Part shown: in pieces, positions 13,300 to 26,123 of the stretch | How positions within the stretch are numbered: the first letter of the stretch is position 1 | Layout: each line of letters starts with the position of its first letter | Origin: Welwitschia mirabilis | Taxonomy: Eukaryota > Gnetophyta > Gnetopsida > Welwitschiales | Direction: 5' to 3' | Assembly (NCBI GenBank): GCA_051453625.1 | Contig: JBOZIK010000001.1 | Coordinates: forward strand, 211,004,648-211,068,647 | DNA length: 64,000 bases | Translations under genes and position numbers: made by a program | Notes under the pieces: model-generated | What the model saw: only the letters and a program-made list of their open reading frames with translations | The model's database searches: none | What the model was told of the DNA's origin: nothing

Positions 13300-14640
13300 A
13301 CCTATTATCAGGTAGTTCTCCTCTGAGATATAAATTGTATCCTTTGGGTAATCTCCTAGCAATTAGACTGGGCACTCCTTACATACCTTTCTTTGTGTCT
13401 TCTTCTTACATATTTTAATAATTTCTAACCTCTTATTCACCTTTTACTTCACTTTATTCAACTTATGTAGCTTTGCAATACAAGCTTCATCCTTTGTAGG
13501 TTTTTCATGCTACTTTACTAAGTCATTAACATTAAACAAAGGTGAAATACTACATTCTCTGGAAGATTTATCTGGTACACATTTGATGAAATCTTATTTA
13601 CAATTTTGCATGGATTAATCTTTTAGAAGTTAAGGTTTTTTTAGGTTTCTATGGAAAATATTTTCTTTCATAAGTATGCCATCAGTATGTTACTTTTCTC
13701 AAACTTCACATGCCTTTTGTGCTTATCTGGTGCATCCTTACTCTTAGAGTTTCATACTTCCAAAGATTATCTTGCATACTCATAGAGTTATATAATGTTC
13801 TTTGTATATTTCTTTGTCATTACTAAAGGTTCTAACATATGATGCAACATATCCAAAATTCTTGTATGGTACCTATATACCACTTCAAATGGTGACTTTT
13901 TTGTACTCTTCTTCATTGAGTTACTGTAACAAAATTCTGCTTGTAATAATTAATCTTTTCATCTATTTAACTTACCTTTGTAAAGACATCTAAGTAAACT
14001 CCCAATGCTATAATTTATTACTTCTATCTATTCCTTTATTTGTAGATCATGTGATGAAAAACATTATAACATAGTATCCATCATGTACCACAAGCTCCTT
14101 CAAAAATAAGAAATAAATTTAACATCTCTATTTGAAACTACTGTCTTTAACAACCTATAGAGATGCACAATCTATTTAAAGAATAATGTAGCAAAGTGTA
14201 AAACCTTGCTTATCTTGGCATAAGGAACAAAATGTGTTATCTTGCTAAATATATCCATTACCACCATGATGGAATCATGTCCATTCTTGAAACAAGGCAT
14301 TCACAAGATGAAATTCATACTCAAATCCTTCCATGAGTTTGTTGAAACTAGTAATGGTAGGCATTATCCTACATTTGTCAATCCTTGTTTTTCTCTTTGA
14401 CATGTAAGGAAACATCACAGCATCCACTGCAGATCCTTATACATGTTAGTTCAATGATATGTCCTCTTTAATAATTCATAGGTTTTGTTCAAACCAAGAT
14501 GTCTAGCCATGTTTCCATAGTGATTTTCTCACAAGATGTTTTTCCTTGAACATCCTCTAGGAATACACAACCTATCATCATTATAGAGCAAATTATCCCA
14601 AATCTGAAAATCTTTACAATCATAACTTTTTAAAGGATTC
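13300..14640 (-). pseudogene. Gypsy integrase remnant
   Basis: Minus-strand translation of about 14,200-14,600 reads, with stops, RLCIPRGCS then MARHLGLNKTYELLKR, then a cysteine-containing zinc-finger part, then SWKDLSMNFI and GHDSIMVVMDIFSKITHFVP. These are the HHCC region and the first catalytic-Asp strand (D in VVMDIFSKITHF) of gypsy integrases. The downstream part towards 13,300 is decayed further. Several Trp, Gln or Arg codons have become stops, so it cannot be functional. Confidence 0.8.
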
Positions 14641-14725
14641 TTTAGTTTCTATCATATCTTCTTGAATTTTAGACTGAAATGATTCCATCTTTGATAATAA
14701 CTATTCCAAGAAAAACCAACTATGG

Positions 14726-15340
14726 TTAGGCAAAGGTACAATGCTTTGCATTTATCATTAATTTCTTATTTTTTGATCTTTGAAGAACTTTTCTTAAATG
14801 TTCTCTATGCTCCTTAAGACTCTTACTAAATAGCAAAATATCATCTAGAAAAATAATAATAAACTTCCTAAGGAAATTCTTCAGTACCATGATCATCAAC
14901 TTCAAGAATGTAATTAGAGCATTTATTAATCCAAATAGCATTATCAACAATTCGTACAACACATTTGGAGTTTTTAAAGATTGTCTTCCATTCATCTCTC
15001 TTTTAGATATGAATGTAATAATATCCATTCTTTAGATATATCTTGCTAAAAGTAGATTCATTTGTCAAACCATCCAAAATATTATCCATGCCAGGAATAC
15101 GAAATCAATACCTTATGGTTATTTTATTAATTGCTCTTGAATCAAAATATGCAACTCGTTGATATCCTTCTTTGGAGTTAATACTACTTGAGTAGAACAT
15201 GGTAATAAAATTTCTTTGATCAGTTATTTGTTTAGCAATTCTTGTACTTATCTACTTATCTCATCTACTTCATGTTATACCATTTTGTATGATGCTTGAT
15301 TTGGAAGTAAAGCACCAGAAACTAGATCTATTTAATGGTT
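14726..15340 (-). pseudogene. Gypsy reverse transcriptase remnant (copy next to integrase)
   Basis: The open stretch 14,726-15,028 on the minus strand encodes KTPNVLYELLIMLFGLINA, then TFLKLMIMVLKNFLRKF, then the active-site FLDDILLFSKS (canonical YLDD) and an EHREHLRKVLQ segment ending in NAKHC. Further upstream on this strand, to 15,340, the SRAINK and PMDDILDG region is present with stops. Immediately after the NAKHC motif the sequence jumps to integrase-proximal sequence, so the RT thumb and RNase H are missing. Confidence 0.8.
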
Positions 15341-15344
15341 TGTG

Positions 15345-16900
15345 CCCCAACAAGATGAAATTCATACTTACGTCCTATTATGATTTTGTTGGAACTACTA
15401 ATGGCAGGTATAATCCTATAATTATCGATTCTGCTTTTCCTCTTTAACATGTAAAGCAACTTTACATTATTCAATGCACATCCCTATACTTGTTAGGCTA
15501 ATGGTNNNNNNNNNNNNNNNNNNNNNNNNNNNNNNNNNNNNNNNNNNNNNNNNNNNNNNNNNNNNNNNNNNNNNNNNNNNNNNNNNNNNNNNNNNNNNNN
15601 NNNNNAAGGAATAAGAAAGCAATACCTTATGATTATTTTATTGATTGCTCTTGAATCAAAATAATATGCATCTCGTTGATATCCTTCTTTGGAGTTAATA
15701 CTACTTGAGTAGGACATGGTAATAAAATTTCTTTGATCAGTCTTTTATTTAGCAATTCTTGTACTTGTCTACTTATCTCATCTACTTCATGTTATGCCAT
15801 TTTGTATGATGCTTTATTTGAAAGTAAAGCACCAGAAACTAGATCTATCTGATGGTTTATGCCCCAACAAGATGAAATCCCTAGCCCCAAAAAGATGAAA
15901 TTCATACTTAGGTTCTATTATGATTTTGTTGGAACTACTAATAGTAGGTATAATCCTATAATTATCAATTCTTCTTTTTCTCTTTAACATGTAAAGCAAC
16001 TTTGCATCATCCAATGCACATCCTTATACTTGTTAAGCTAATGGTATATCCTCTTTGATTCTTCACAGGTTTTGTCCAAAGAAAGATGTCTAGCCACATC
16101 CTCTAGGAATATACAATCTATTATCCTTATAGAGTAAAATATTATAAATATGAAAATATTTATAATCACAACCTTACTAAAGGATTCTTCAGTTTCTCTC
16201 ATGTCTTCTTAAAGTTTAAATTGAAATGATTTCATCTTTAATGACAACTATTCCAAGGAACACTAACTATCATTAGGAAAAGGTACACTTCTTTGCATTT
16301 ACCATTAATTGCTCATTCTTTAACCTTTGAATAACTTTTCTTAAATGTTCTTTATGCTCCTTAAGACTCTTGATAAATAGAAAAATATCATTTAGAATAA
16401 TAATAATAAACTTCCCAAGGAAATTCTTCAATACCATGATCATCAACTTCATGAATTGGATTAGATTATTTATTAATCAAAATAGCATTACCAATAATTC
16501 ATACAATACATTTGGGGTTTTTAAAGTTTGTCTTCTATTCATCTCCCTCTTAGATATTAATTTGATGGTATGAATTATTTAGATATATCTTGATAAAAAT
16601 AAATGCATTTGTCAAACCATCCAAAATATCATCCATGCAAGGCATAGAAAAGTGATACCTTGTGGTTATCTTGTTGATGGCTTTTGAATTAAAAAAATAT
16701 GCAACTCCTTGATGTCCTTCTTTAAAGTTAATACTACTTGAATAGAACATGGTGAGAAGATTTCTTTGATCAGTTAATTGTTTAGCAACTCTTGTACTTA
16801 TCTACTTATCTCATCTACTTCATGTGATGCCATTCTGTATGATGCTTTTTTCAAAGTAAAGCACTAGAAATCAGATCTATCTAATGGTTTATGCCCCTCA
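15345..16900 (-). pseudogene. Second, duplicated copy of the gypsy RT and integrase-proximal segment
   Basis: The segment 16,046-16,900 repeats 14,456-15,340 with moderate divergence, including the RT active-site region (about 16,400) and the PMDDILDG and YHQI motifs in the open frame 16,550-16,750. The stretch 15,345-15,505 repeats 14,300-14,456. A 100-N gap (15,506-15,605) follows; 15,606-16,045 then repeats 15,090-15,505 almost exactly and is probably a contig overlap rather than real. So one true tandem duplication and one assembly duplication are superimposed here. Confidence 0.7.
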
Positions 16901-16949
16901 CAAGTAGTAAACTAGAACAACAATCATTAACAAAAACATGTATAAAGGA

Positions 16950-18600
16950 TTTCAATAAATCATTCACCTCCATTGGGTACTCCTATAATTGTTATGATAA
17001 AGATAGCTTCAAAACCACAATCATGCAATAGCCTTATTATTTTATTTCATTTATTACCTCATTTATTTCTAAGAAGCATACATGTATCTTATGTTTTGGA
17101 ACCTCCTCTTAATTTAGCAACAAATCAAATATCTTTCCATTCTTATTAGTTATCATGGAAGTATTTTTGTCTTCATTATGCATGCAATTTGTATCACATT
17201 TCCATGATCTACCTAATAAAAAATGAGAAGCATTCATAGGAATAATATCACAACAAACTTAGTCATAAAATTCACCAATTTTAACATTGACTAAATACTA
17301 TTCTATAGCTATAACATGACGTCTTTTTCTTATCTTATAGAGTTGATATGGTGTTCGATGTGTCATGGTCTATAAATTCAACTTTTCTATCATTTGACTA
17401 GAAACTAAGTTATTAGTACTTCCATTATTAATTATAACCTTATGTACCTTATCTTGGCACTTGAATCTAGTTCTAAAGAGTTGTTTCCATTGTGCTGGCT
17501 TCTTAACAATCTTTTCATGTTACATGAAAGTTATTTTAACAATCATATTTTTTTCTTTCTCACTAGAAACTTTTCTAGTTCCTTGTTTTTGGATTCTCCA
17601 CTTATCTCACCATGCTCAAGATATTATTAGTGTGGATAGCCTTCTTACTTAATGAACACTCATAAGACTTGTATATTGGATTATGGAATTTATAGTAGAT
17701 AGTCAAGAAATTACCTCCTCTACCTCTTCCTGTGTAGATACCTCTTCTACCTATGGTATCCTTTTTGCCTTTGTTTTAATATTCTTAATTTGTCTTTTCT
17801 TCTTACTGATGATTCCTTCTTTGTGCTTCCTTTCTTTGAAATATTCCTCTATTTGAATTGTTCCTTTTGTACAACTTCTTTTCTTCTTGTAATACTAACT
17901 AGTATGTTTTCTTTATTGTTATAAGAGTAACAATGCCAATTTTATCTTGACTAACAAATTTTAAGCCAATAATGTATCTGGTTACCTATTCTATAGTGAA
18001 ATCAAAATGTCCTACTTTGATAACAAGTGCATGAAACTCCTTACATATTCAATTACAAACTTTTCTTCTAGTTCAATTATTTCAATCTTCCTTATTATCT
18101 CTGTCTTATGTGAAAACAACATAAGCTTGTCTTGGAAAGTCTCCTTCATGTATCTCCAAGAAGTTAATAGGTCTAGATATTAATGACCCATCTTAACATT
18201 CTTTCATCAACTCATTACAACTTCTTGTAAGTTAGTTAAAGTAATCTTTACCTTCTTTTCTTCATATATGTTCTCCATATCAAAGTAATGCTCCATGTTT
18301 TAGATTTAGAACTAAAGCTTTCCTACTTCTTCTTAACTCCAAACTTCATGCATAACATCCTCCTTTAGTAGTTTCTCCATCATAAAGTTTTCTTCTTCCT
18401 GATTATCTTTTGAAATTTATGCCAAGGGTTTGGGTGTATAGTTCATACCCATCCTCTTTGTCACTTCCTATGCTAAATGTACGATACCTTCCACTATCAC
18501 TTCTAGCCTTGTAAGATATTACTGTAGGTGAAAATTTGTTTCCTTGTTTAGTAGTATCTTGACATTAATTTCAATAACTAACTCTGCATAAACCCAAAGC
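16950..18600 (-). pseudogene. Gypsy gag and protease region, decayed
   Basis: At 17,700-17,765 the minus strand encodes an Arg-Gly-rich piece (GRRGIYTGRGRGG), typical of the gag C-terminus in this group. At about 18,050-18,300 it reads EHYFDMENIYEEKKVKITL, then stops, then SWRYMKETFQDKL, which matches the gag core of chromovirus-type gypsy elements. The protease between gag and RT could not be resolved. Multiple stops interrupt all of it. Confidence 0.65.
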
Positions 18601-18614
18601 TTACTCTCATACTA
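18600..18614 (-). promoter_or_regulatory. Primer-binding site of the chromovirus-type element (initiator Met tRNA type)
   Basis: The minus strand reads TAGTATGAGAGT directly inside the 5' LTR. It matches the standard plant site complementary to initiator methionine tRNA (TGGTATCAGAGC) at 9 of 12 positions. It fixes the element as minus-strand oriented. Confidence 0.65.
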
Positions 18615-18616
18615 GA

Positions 18617-19323
18617 TGATGTTAATATAACATAATAAAATTCATAAGAACACTTCTGGAATTGTATTTTTAGTTAGGAACAAAAATTATAAAAGAAAAT
18701 ATACATGAAACTGCATGAAACAAAGTAATTAAGGGAATAAAATAATTTCATTCTATTGATAAACTAGAATCATAATCTTATAAATAAGAATCAAAACTAG
18801 CATGCCTTCCACTAGTTCTCCTCAATAGTGGCCTTCAAAAGCCTCACCCAGGCTTTACCACTCTGATGCTTAATAGTCTTCTAGAGAGAATACATAAGAG
18901 CTCCTCTTAATTAACTCTAAGGTCTTTCACTTCTGCATTCTTAACTCTAACTCCTAAAGCATTCCTCAAATCATGCTCTTCATCTCCTCATACCCTCTTA
19001 TTTTAATGCTCTAAGAGGGACCCTTATCATGAAACAATCCTCCTAATATTAATGTCTTACAAGTTTCACTAAACACAATATCTAAACATAGCTTATTCCT
19101 TCCATCTTTATTCCCTCTAAACTTCACATATTTCTTTTACCCTGATCCCCTTTAAAAGATGCTAACAACTATACATGGTATCTACATGGTAATTACACAT
19201 CATTCCTTCATGGTAATTATACATGGTAGATTTTATTTTCCACAAAAGAAGATAAAACCTTAGCAAATGGACCCCTGACTAAAATACACTATTTTATTTT
19301 TATTTTCTAAGGATTTTCTTTAT
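18617..19323 (-). repeat. 5' LTR of the chromovirus-type element
   Basis: It is the partner of 12,517-13,252. The last 250 bases and about 860 bases of flanking DNA appear again at 20,282-21,385 after the 100-N gap 20,182-20,281; that second copy differs by only a few percent and is best explained as overlap of unmerged contigs. Confidence 0.75.
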
Positions 19324-21627
19324 TGATAATATTCATGAGAATTATTAAGGATTACCCTCATTCAAGAGTTGAGAGAGACCCACAACAATATTAATTACAT
19401 CAAATTCCATTAAATCTAAAAAATGCACATTAATTCTCTGAACTCCTATCTAGAAGTTTGTCTTGTTACATGAATAAAATGATTGTGATATGAGATTCAT
19501 TCTTTGTTGAGTTAGAGCCAAGAGGGTGGTGTGTTGGAACATTATGAAGGTCTTCTTTTATTATTATGAACTATTTAAAAACCATCCTAATACACTTGGA
19601 TATCGATGCTTTAATATGCTTAGCTAGCTTCTTTGGACATGGTTATTGACTATCTATGCCTTTCAAAGATGACTAATTAAAAAATCTGAAGAGATTGTCT
19701 GCTTACTAGAGGAAGAAGAATAAAAGAACAAAAGGTTGTAAAGCATTAGTTACAAGTTCCTTCTATTTTTAAACTTCACTTTGCTATTTTTTAAAGATCA
19801 GGGAAATGTTATACATGTGTCCTCCTTGATGGAAAAAATGATAGGTGAATCATAATGAATAACCAATTGATTAAAAAATTCACTACTTACTTTTAAATAA
19901 AGAACTTGATTGCAATTCGTGATATTGATTTCCATTAGATATGTAATCATTTATCCATTCATAAAATACCAAGTTTTATTTGTAAAATTTCATCCTAAAT
20001 ATCAATAGTCTTATACTCGACTCTTGTGAAAATAAGAGGCACATTGGGTAATACCACAAAACATTAAACCTGATTAAACTTCTTAATAGTAACTTTAATG
20101 TTAAGTTTGCATAGTTTAATAATAATAACAACTTGACATTTATGAAATGATGTAGATTAAAATTTACATTACAGTATTCCANNNNNNNNNNNNNNNNNNN
20201 NNNNNNNNNNNNNNNNNNNNNNNNNNNNNNNNNNNNNNNNNNNNNNNNNNNNNNNNNNNNNNNNNNNNNNNNNNNNNNNNNACACAATATCTAAACATAA
20301 CTTATTCCTTCCATCTTTATTCCCTCTAAACTTCACATATTTCTTTTATCCTGGTCCCCTTTAAAAGATGCTAACAACTACACATGGTATTCACATGGTA
20401 ATTACACATGATTCCTTGATGGTAATTATACATGGTAGATTTTATTTTCCATAAAAGCAGATAAAACCTCAGCAAATTGATCCCTGACTAAAATACACTA
20501 TTTTACTTTTATTTTCTAAGGATTTTTCTTTATCGATAATATTCATGAGAATTATTAGGGATTACCCTCATTCAAGAGTTAAGAGAGACCCACAACAATA
20601 TTAATTACATAAAATTCCATTAAATCTAAAAAATGCAAATTAATTCTTTAAACTCCTATCTAGAAGTTTGTCTTGTTACATGGATAAAATAATTGTGATA
20701 TGAGATTCATTCTTTGTTGAGTTATAGCCAAAAGGGTGGTGTGTTGGAACATTATGAAGGTCTCCTTTTATTATTATGAACTATTTAAAAACCATCCTAA
20801 TACACTTGGATTTCGATGCTTTAATATGCTTAGCCAACTTCTTTGGACATGGTTATTGACTAACTATGCCTTTCAAAGATGACTAATTAGAAAATCTGAA
20901 GAGATTGTCTGCTTACTAGAGGAAGAAGAATAAAAGAATAAAAGGTTGTAAAACATTACTTACAAGTTCCTTTTATTTTTAAAATTCACTTTGCTATTTT
21001 TTAAAGATCAGGAAATGTTATACATGTGTCCTCCTTGATGGAAAAAATAATAGGTTAATCATAATGAATAACCAATTGATTAAAAAATTCACTACTTGCT
21101 TTTAAATAAAGAACTTGATTGCAATTCATGATATCAATTTCCATTAGATATGTAATCATTTATTCATTCATAAAATATCAAGTTTTATTTGTAGAATTTC
21201 ATCCTAAATATCAATAGTCTTATACTTGACTCTTGTGAAAACAAGAGGCACATTGGGTAATTCCACAAAACATTAAACCTGATTAAACTTCTTAACAGTA
21301 ACGTTAATGTTAAGTTTGCATAGGTTAATAATCATAACAACTTGACATTGAAGAAATGATGTAGATTAAAATTTACATTATAGTATTATAGAGTTAAATA
21401 AGAGGGGTAGGAAATAAAGCATAATGTCTTACATGCTCTAAAATGAGGGCATGGCTAAAAAATGCAATTTAGATTTGTGACAAAAATGATGAAATTCATG
21501 GAAGATAGATAAGAACTTAAAAGAAAATATAACATGTGAATGCAATTCCTTCAAAGCCATTTTGTGTAAATGAAGAGAATGAGTTATCATTTATCATAGT
21601 CATTGAAGGCAAAGGAGGGTTGCTTAA
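19324..21627. other. Flanking DNA between two gypsy elements, shown twice
   Basis: The stretch 19,073-20,181 and the stretch 20,282-21,385 are the same sequence with scattered differences, separated by a 100-N gap. The unique part is therefore only about 1.1 kb plus 21,386-21,627. No gene is seen. Confidence 0.6.
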
Positions 21628-24600
21628 TGTAGTACACTGATCAAATTTAAAGCTAAGTTTTCACTTAGCTATCGTTCTTCCTCAGGGATAACATGGGTTT
21701 ATGACTAGAATTGCACTAACTTTAATCTTAACGCAAGTTACAAAATTAAGAAAGAAAAGGAAAATGATGGAGTTTAGAGTAGAGTTCAAATTTATCTTGG
21801 AGAGGAGGAAAGCAAACTAGCTCCAAGGTATTCCTAATTTTTCCTAAGTAATCCTTCACCTCAATATTGTTTAATTGCCTTCCTGCAAAGCAATAAAAAT
21901 CATCAAGTGCTTTCGACCCAATTCATGGGGCATAATCTCATCCATCATAGAATAAATGGTGAATTCAATTAATACTTTAGTTTTAAATAATAATAAAAAT
22001 TAAAAACTTATAAAGTATTTAAAATCTAGAAACTAAAAAACTAAGTGGTAAAGAGTAATTTACACAACTAAAATAAACTTGATAGTTAAAGAAATTACCT
22101 AAGCATTCCAATTATAATTTTACTCATGAATTGAAATCAAAAGGAAAACAACNNNNNNNNNNNNNNNNNNNNNNNNNNNNNNNNNNNNNNNNNNNNNNNN
22201 NNNNNNNNNNNNNNNNNNNNNNNNNNNNNNNNNNNNNNNNNNNNNNNNNNNNGACAAAAATGATGAAATTCATGGAAGATGGATAAGAACTTAAAAGAAA
22301 ATATAACATGTGGAATGCAATTCCTTCAAAGCCATTTTGTATAAATGAAGAGAATGAGTTATCATTTATCATAGTCATTGAAGACAAAGGAGGGTTGCTT
22401 AATGTAGTACACTAATCAAATTTAAAGCTAAGTTTTCACTTAGCTATCATTCTTCCTCAGGGATAACATGGGTTTACGATTAGAATTGCACTAACTTTAA
22501 TCTTAATGCAAGTTACAAAATTAAAAAAGAAAAGGAAAATGATGGAGTTTAGAGTAGAGTTCAAATTTCTCTTAGAGAGAAGGAAAGCAAACTAGCTCCA
22601 AGGTATTGCTAATTTTTCCTAAGCAGTCCTTCACCTCAATGTTGTTCAATTGCCTTTCTGCAAAGCAATAAAAATAATCAAGTGCTTTTGATCCAATTCA
22701 TGGGGCATAATCTCATCCATCATATAATAAATGGTTAATCCAATTAATACTTTAGTTTTAAATAATAATAGAAAGTAAAAACTTGTAAAGTATTTAAAAT
22801 CTATGAAACTAAAAGACTAAGTGGTAAAGAGAAATTTACACAACTACAATAAACTTGATAGTTAAAGAAATTACCTAAGCATTCCAATTATAATTTTAAT
22901 CATGAATTGAAATCAAAGGTAAATATCTTTTGAATTACAAAAAGGAACAACTCTACAACAAAGAAAGAAAGAAGCAAGAAGAACTCCTTAGCAATCCTTA
23001 AAGACTAGTTCACTCCCCCAAAGAGTTGTCTAGAAAACCATCATAAGTTGATGCTCCAAAGTGCTATAATTCGCTAAGTGAAAGATGATACACTANNNNN
23101 NNNNNGGGGTGGTTATAAGCCCTTGGCTTATAGCATTAGGTGGACAATTACATGATTACATTAGGTAGGACGACTTGTCTTCTCTTCTGTTTAGTGAAGA
23201 TGCTTATGACAACACCACCACTTAGCTCTGGAGTGTTGCAGCTACTGCCAATCATTAACTACACCATATTTATTCACTGTAATCCTAATTAGTCCTACTA
23301 AATGTCACTCTGTGAATCCTTGTCATCACTGCCATGTGTTAATAAGAATACAATTGTTTTCTAATTGGTATTTGATTAAGCCTATAACTGCATTCTGTCG
23401 AATTTTTCATAAAATGTCAGGAACATAAGTTTAAAGGTGTTTTAAGCACACAGATAAGTTGTACCATTAGTCTTAGATGATGATGCCAACATCTTAAACA
23501 AATTAATGAAAAAATTAAGGCATGTCCTCTAATTAAGCATAATGCACCTAAAAAAGTTATGGGAAACAATTAATTTCATAATTAATGTGAAAACGAATAG
23601 AAGACATGTTTTTATGATAAAATCAATAATATTAATGTCTTTTATTAAGGTTAATTGATCTTTTAACTTAATTGTAATGTTAATTTTTACATCTTAAAAC
23701 ATCTCCTAACTAGCCTTTTTCTAGTGCCTTAGCAACAAGATAATAAGAAAATGGTTAATCATGGAAAAATTATTGAAGTNNNNNNNNNNNNNNNNNNNNN
23801 NNNNNNNNNNNNNNNNNNNNNNNNNNNNNNNNNNNNNNNNNNNNNNNNNNNNNNNNNNNNNNNNNNNNNNNNNNNNNNNCTAGAAAGCCATCATAAGTTG
23901 ATGTTCTAAAGTACTAGAATTCTCTAAGCTAAAGATGATACAATGAAGGGTTCAAGGCCCTTTTATAGTGAGAGATGGGGAAGAGGGGTGTTTATAATCC
24001 CTTGGCTTATAGCGTTAGGTGGACGATTACATGATTACATTAGGTAGGACAACTTGTCTTCTCTTCTGTTTAGTGAAGATGCTTATGACACCACCACCAC
24101 TTAGATCTGGAGTGTTGTAGCTACTTCCAACCATTAACTACACCACATTTCTTCACTATCATCCTAATTAGTCCTACCAAATGTCACTCTGTGAATCCTC
24201 GTCATCATTGCCATGTGTTAATAAGAATACAATTATTTTCTGATTGGAATTTGATTAAGCCTACAACTGCATTCTGTCTGATTTTCCATAACATGTTAGG
24301 AACATAAGTTTAAAGGTGTTTTGAGCACATAGATAAGTTGTGCCAGTAGTATTAGATGATGATACCAACATCTTAAACAAATTGACGAAAAAATTAAGGC
24401 ATGTCCTCTAATTAAGCATAATGCACTTGAAAAAGTTATGGAAAACAGTTAAGTTCATAATTAATGTAAAAATAAATAAGAGACACGTTTTTATGATAAA
24501 ATAAATAATATTAATGTCTTCTATTAAGGTTAATTGATCTTTTAACTTAATTTAATGTTAATTTTTACATCTTAAAACATCTCCTAACTAGTCTTTTTCT

Positions 24601-24760
24601 AGTGCCTTAGCAACAAGATAATAACAAAATGGTTAATCACGGAAAAATTATCAAAGTCAAATTCACTTAAGCATGAGAAAAATGCAACTTTAAAAATTTT
24701 ATGACCAAATTTAAGTGATTAAGGCATCAAAATGAAAATTTTGATGTTAAAAATCAGATG
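21628..24760 (-). repeat. 3' LTR of the Athila-type element
   Basis: Starts TGTAGTAC on the plus strand, like the partner LTR at 46,003. It runs to the polypurine tract at 24,763. Two 100-N gaps (22,153-22,252 and 23,780-23,879) and one 10-N gap (23,096-23,105) lie inside. Sequence around each 100-N gap is repeated (21,479-22,152 with 22,253-22,915; 23,030-23,779 with 23,880-24,650), so the true LTR is probably about 1.7 kb. Confidence 0.7.
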
Positions 24761-24762
24761 TT

Positions 24763-24774
24763 GTACCCCCAACC
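24763..24774 (-). promoter_or_regulatory. Polypurine tract of the Athila-type element
   Basis: On the minus strand this reads GGTTGGGGGTAC, directly before the 3' LTR and after a stretch reading TTGAGGACAAAGTCGAGTTT. A 'TTGAGGACAA...GGGGG' arrangement just before the 3' LTR is characteristic of Athila- and Tat-like elements. It repeats at about 25,117-25,128 because of the duplicated gap flanks at 24,891-24,990. Confidence 0.65.
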
Positions 24775-24990
24775 AAAACTCGACTTTGTCCTCAAAATTT
24801 ATGATGAAAACATTAAGTTATTTGAGAACATAGGTGTAGATATATCATGAAGAGTTCTTTTAGTAAAAACAATGCAAATTAAGCTAAGGANNNNNNNNNN
24901 NNNNNNNNNNNNNNNNNNNNNNNNNNNNNNNNNNNNNNNNNNNNNNNNNNNNNNNNNNNNNNNNNNNNNNNNNNNNNNNNNNNNNNNNNN

Positions 24991-26123
24991 ATCATGGAAA
25001 AATTATTGAAGTCAAATTCACTTAAGCATGAGAAAGATGCAACTTCAAAAAGTTTATGACCAAATTTAAGCAATTAAGGCATAAAAAATGAAAATTTTGA
25101 TGTTAAAAATCAGATGTCATACCCCCAACCAAAACTCGACTTTGTCCTTAAAATTTATGATGAAAATGACAGATCATGAAGAGTTCTTTTAGTAAAAACA
25201 ATACAAATTAAGCTAAGGAAAAAGCCAAGCTATTTACAACCAAAAATGTGCTANNNNNNNNNNNNNNNNNNNNNNNNNNNNNNNNNNNNNNNNNNNNNNN
25301 NNNNNNNNNNNNNNNNNNNNNNNAAATGTAGTGACGTGATGCAGAGTAAATGAGATGAAAAATGTTTAAATGAAGTAAATCCAAAAATGAAGGAATAAAT
25401 AACTAAACTATCCTAAGTTATCAGTCCTTTATTATATTTTTGTATTTTAGTGGATCATGATATCAACTAAGCGAATTCTTAACCAAGTAACTTGTATGAA
25501 TTTAAGAAATCGATGAAAATCCTAAGTTAAGAGACAACAGTTCACATAAAGCCTTCAATTCCCACTTTTTAGTTCCTTTATTTTTCATTTTTGCCTTTGC
25601 ATATGTCCTCAGTATTGTGCCTTTGAATCACATTGAGCATCCAGTATTACAACGTTTTCTGCCAATAGAGTTAAGCATGTTGTATTTGTAGAAATCAGTG
25701 TTGCATTGTCAGCGAGCATTTATAGCCCCACTGTAGTTAAACATGTTTCAATTACATCATTAGAACTACATTGCCAAGAGGCATCCATAGCCTCAATGCA
25801 ATTAACTAATCCCAACTAAGTGATTTAATGTTATGTGCTTGTGGAGAAGAAATATATTATTTTCTTTTCTTCATCTTTCCATAGCCATTTTTATGCACTT
25901 TAGGGGTCATTGGCTCATTAGCCTAGTCAAGAAAAATCTTGTTCCCATTAAAGGCTTTTATTTAAAGAGAAAATGTGAATGTAAATCCCAACTTTTCAAC
26001 CAAGTTTTACTAAAATCAAAGACCCTAAGTGAATGTGTTCTTTACCAACCTACTAAAACCCATAAGTACACTTGATTTTATCCATTACTGAGGTGATAGC
26101 ATGATCGCTTATTTTAAGGGCCT
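24991..26123 (-). other. Non-coding tail of the Athila-type element
   Basis: It lies between the integrase and the polypurine tract. The first part (24,991-25,253) repeats 24,630-24,890 and further, across a 100-N gap. A 70-N gap is at 25,254-25,323. No second open reading frame (such as the env-like ORF some Athila elements have) could be recognised. Confidence 0.5.

Larger units (their letters stand above)
12517..19323 (-). mobile_element. Degenerate Ty3/gypsy (chromovirus-type) retrotransposon with both LTRs
   Basis: Two similar blocks of about 0.7 kb (12,517-13,252 and about 18,617-19,323) in direct orientation flank minus-strand gag, reverse transcriptase and integrase remnants. Reading on the minus strand the order is 5' LTR, primer-binding site, gag, protease region, RT, integrase, 3' LTR. 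A polypurine stretch directly precedes the 3' LTR (on the plus strand, pyrimidine-rich just after 13,252). Stops are frequent throughout, and the two LTRs are clearly diverged, so the insertion is old. It contains one 100-N gap (15,506-15,605) and an internal duplication that confuse the order. The RT signatures (SKAINKITTRYHF, PFGL, FLDDILLFSKS) are those of chromovirus-type gypsy elements. Confidence 0.85.
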
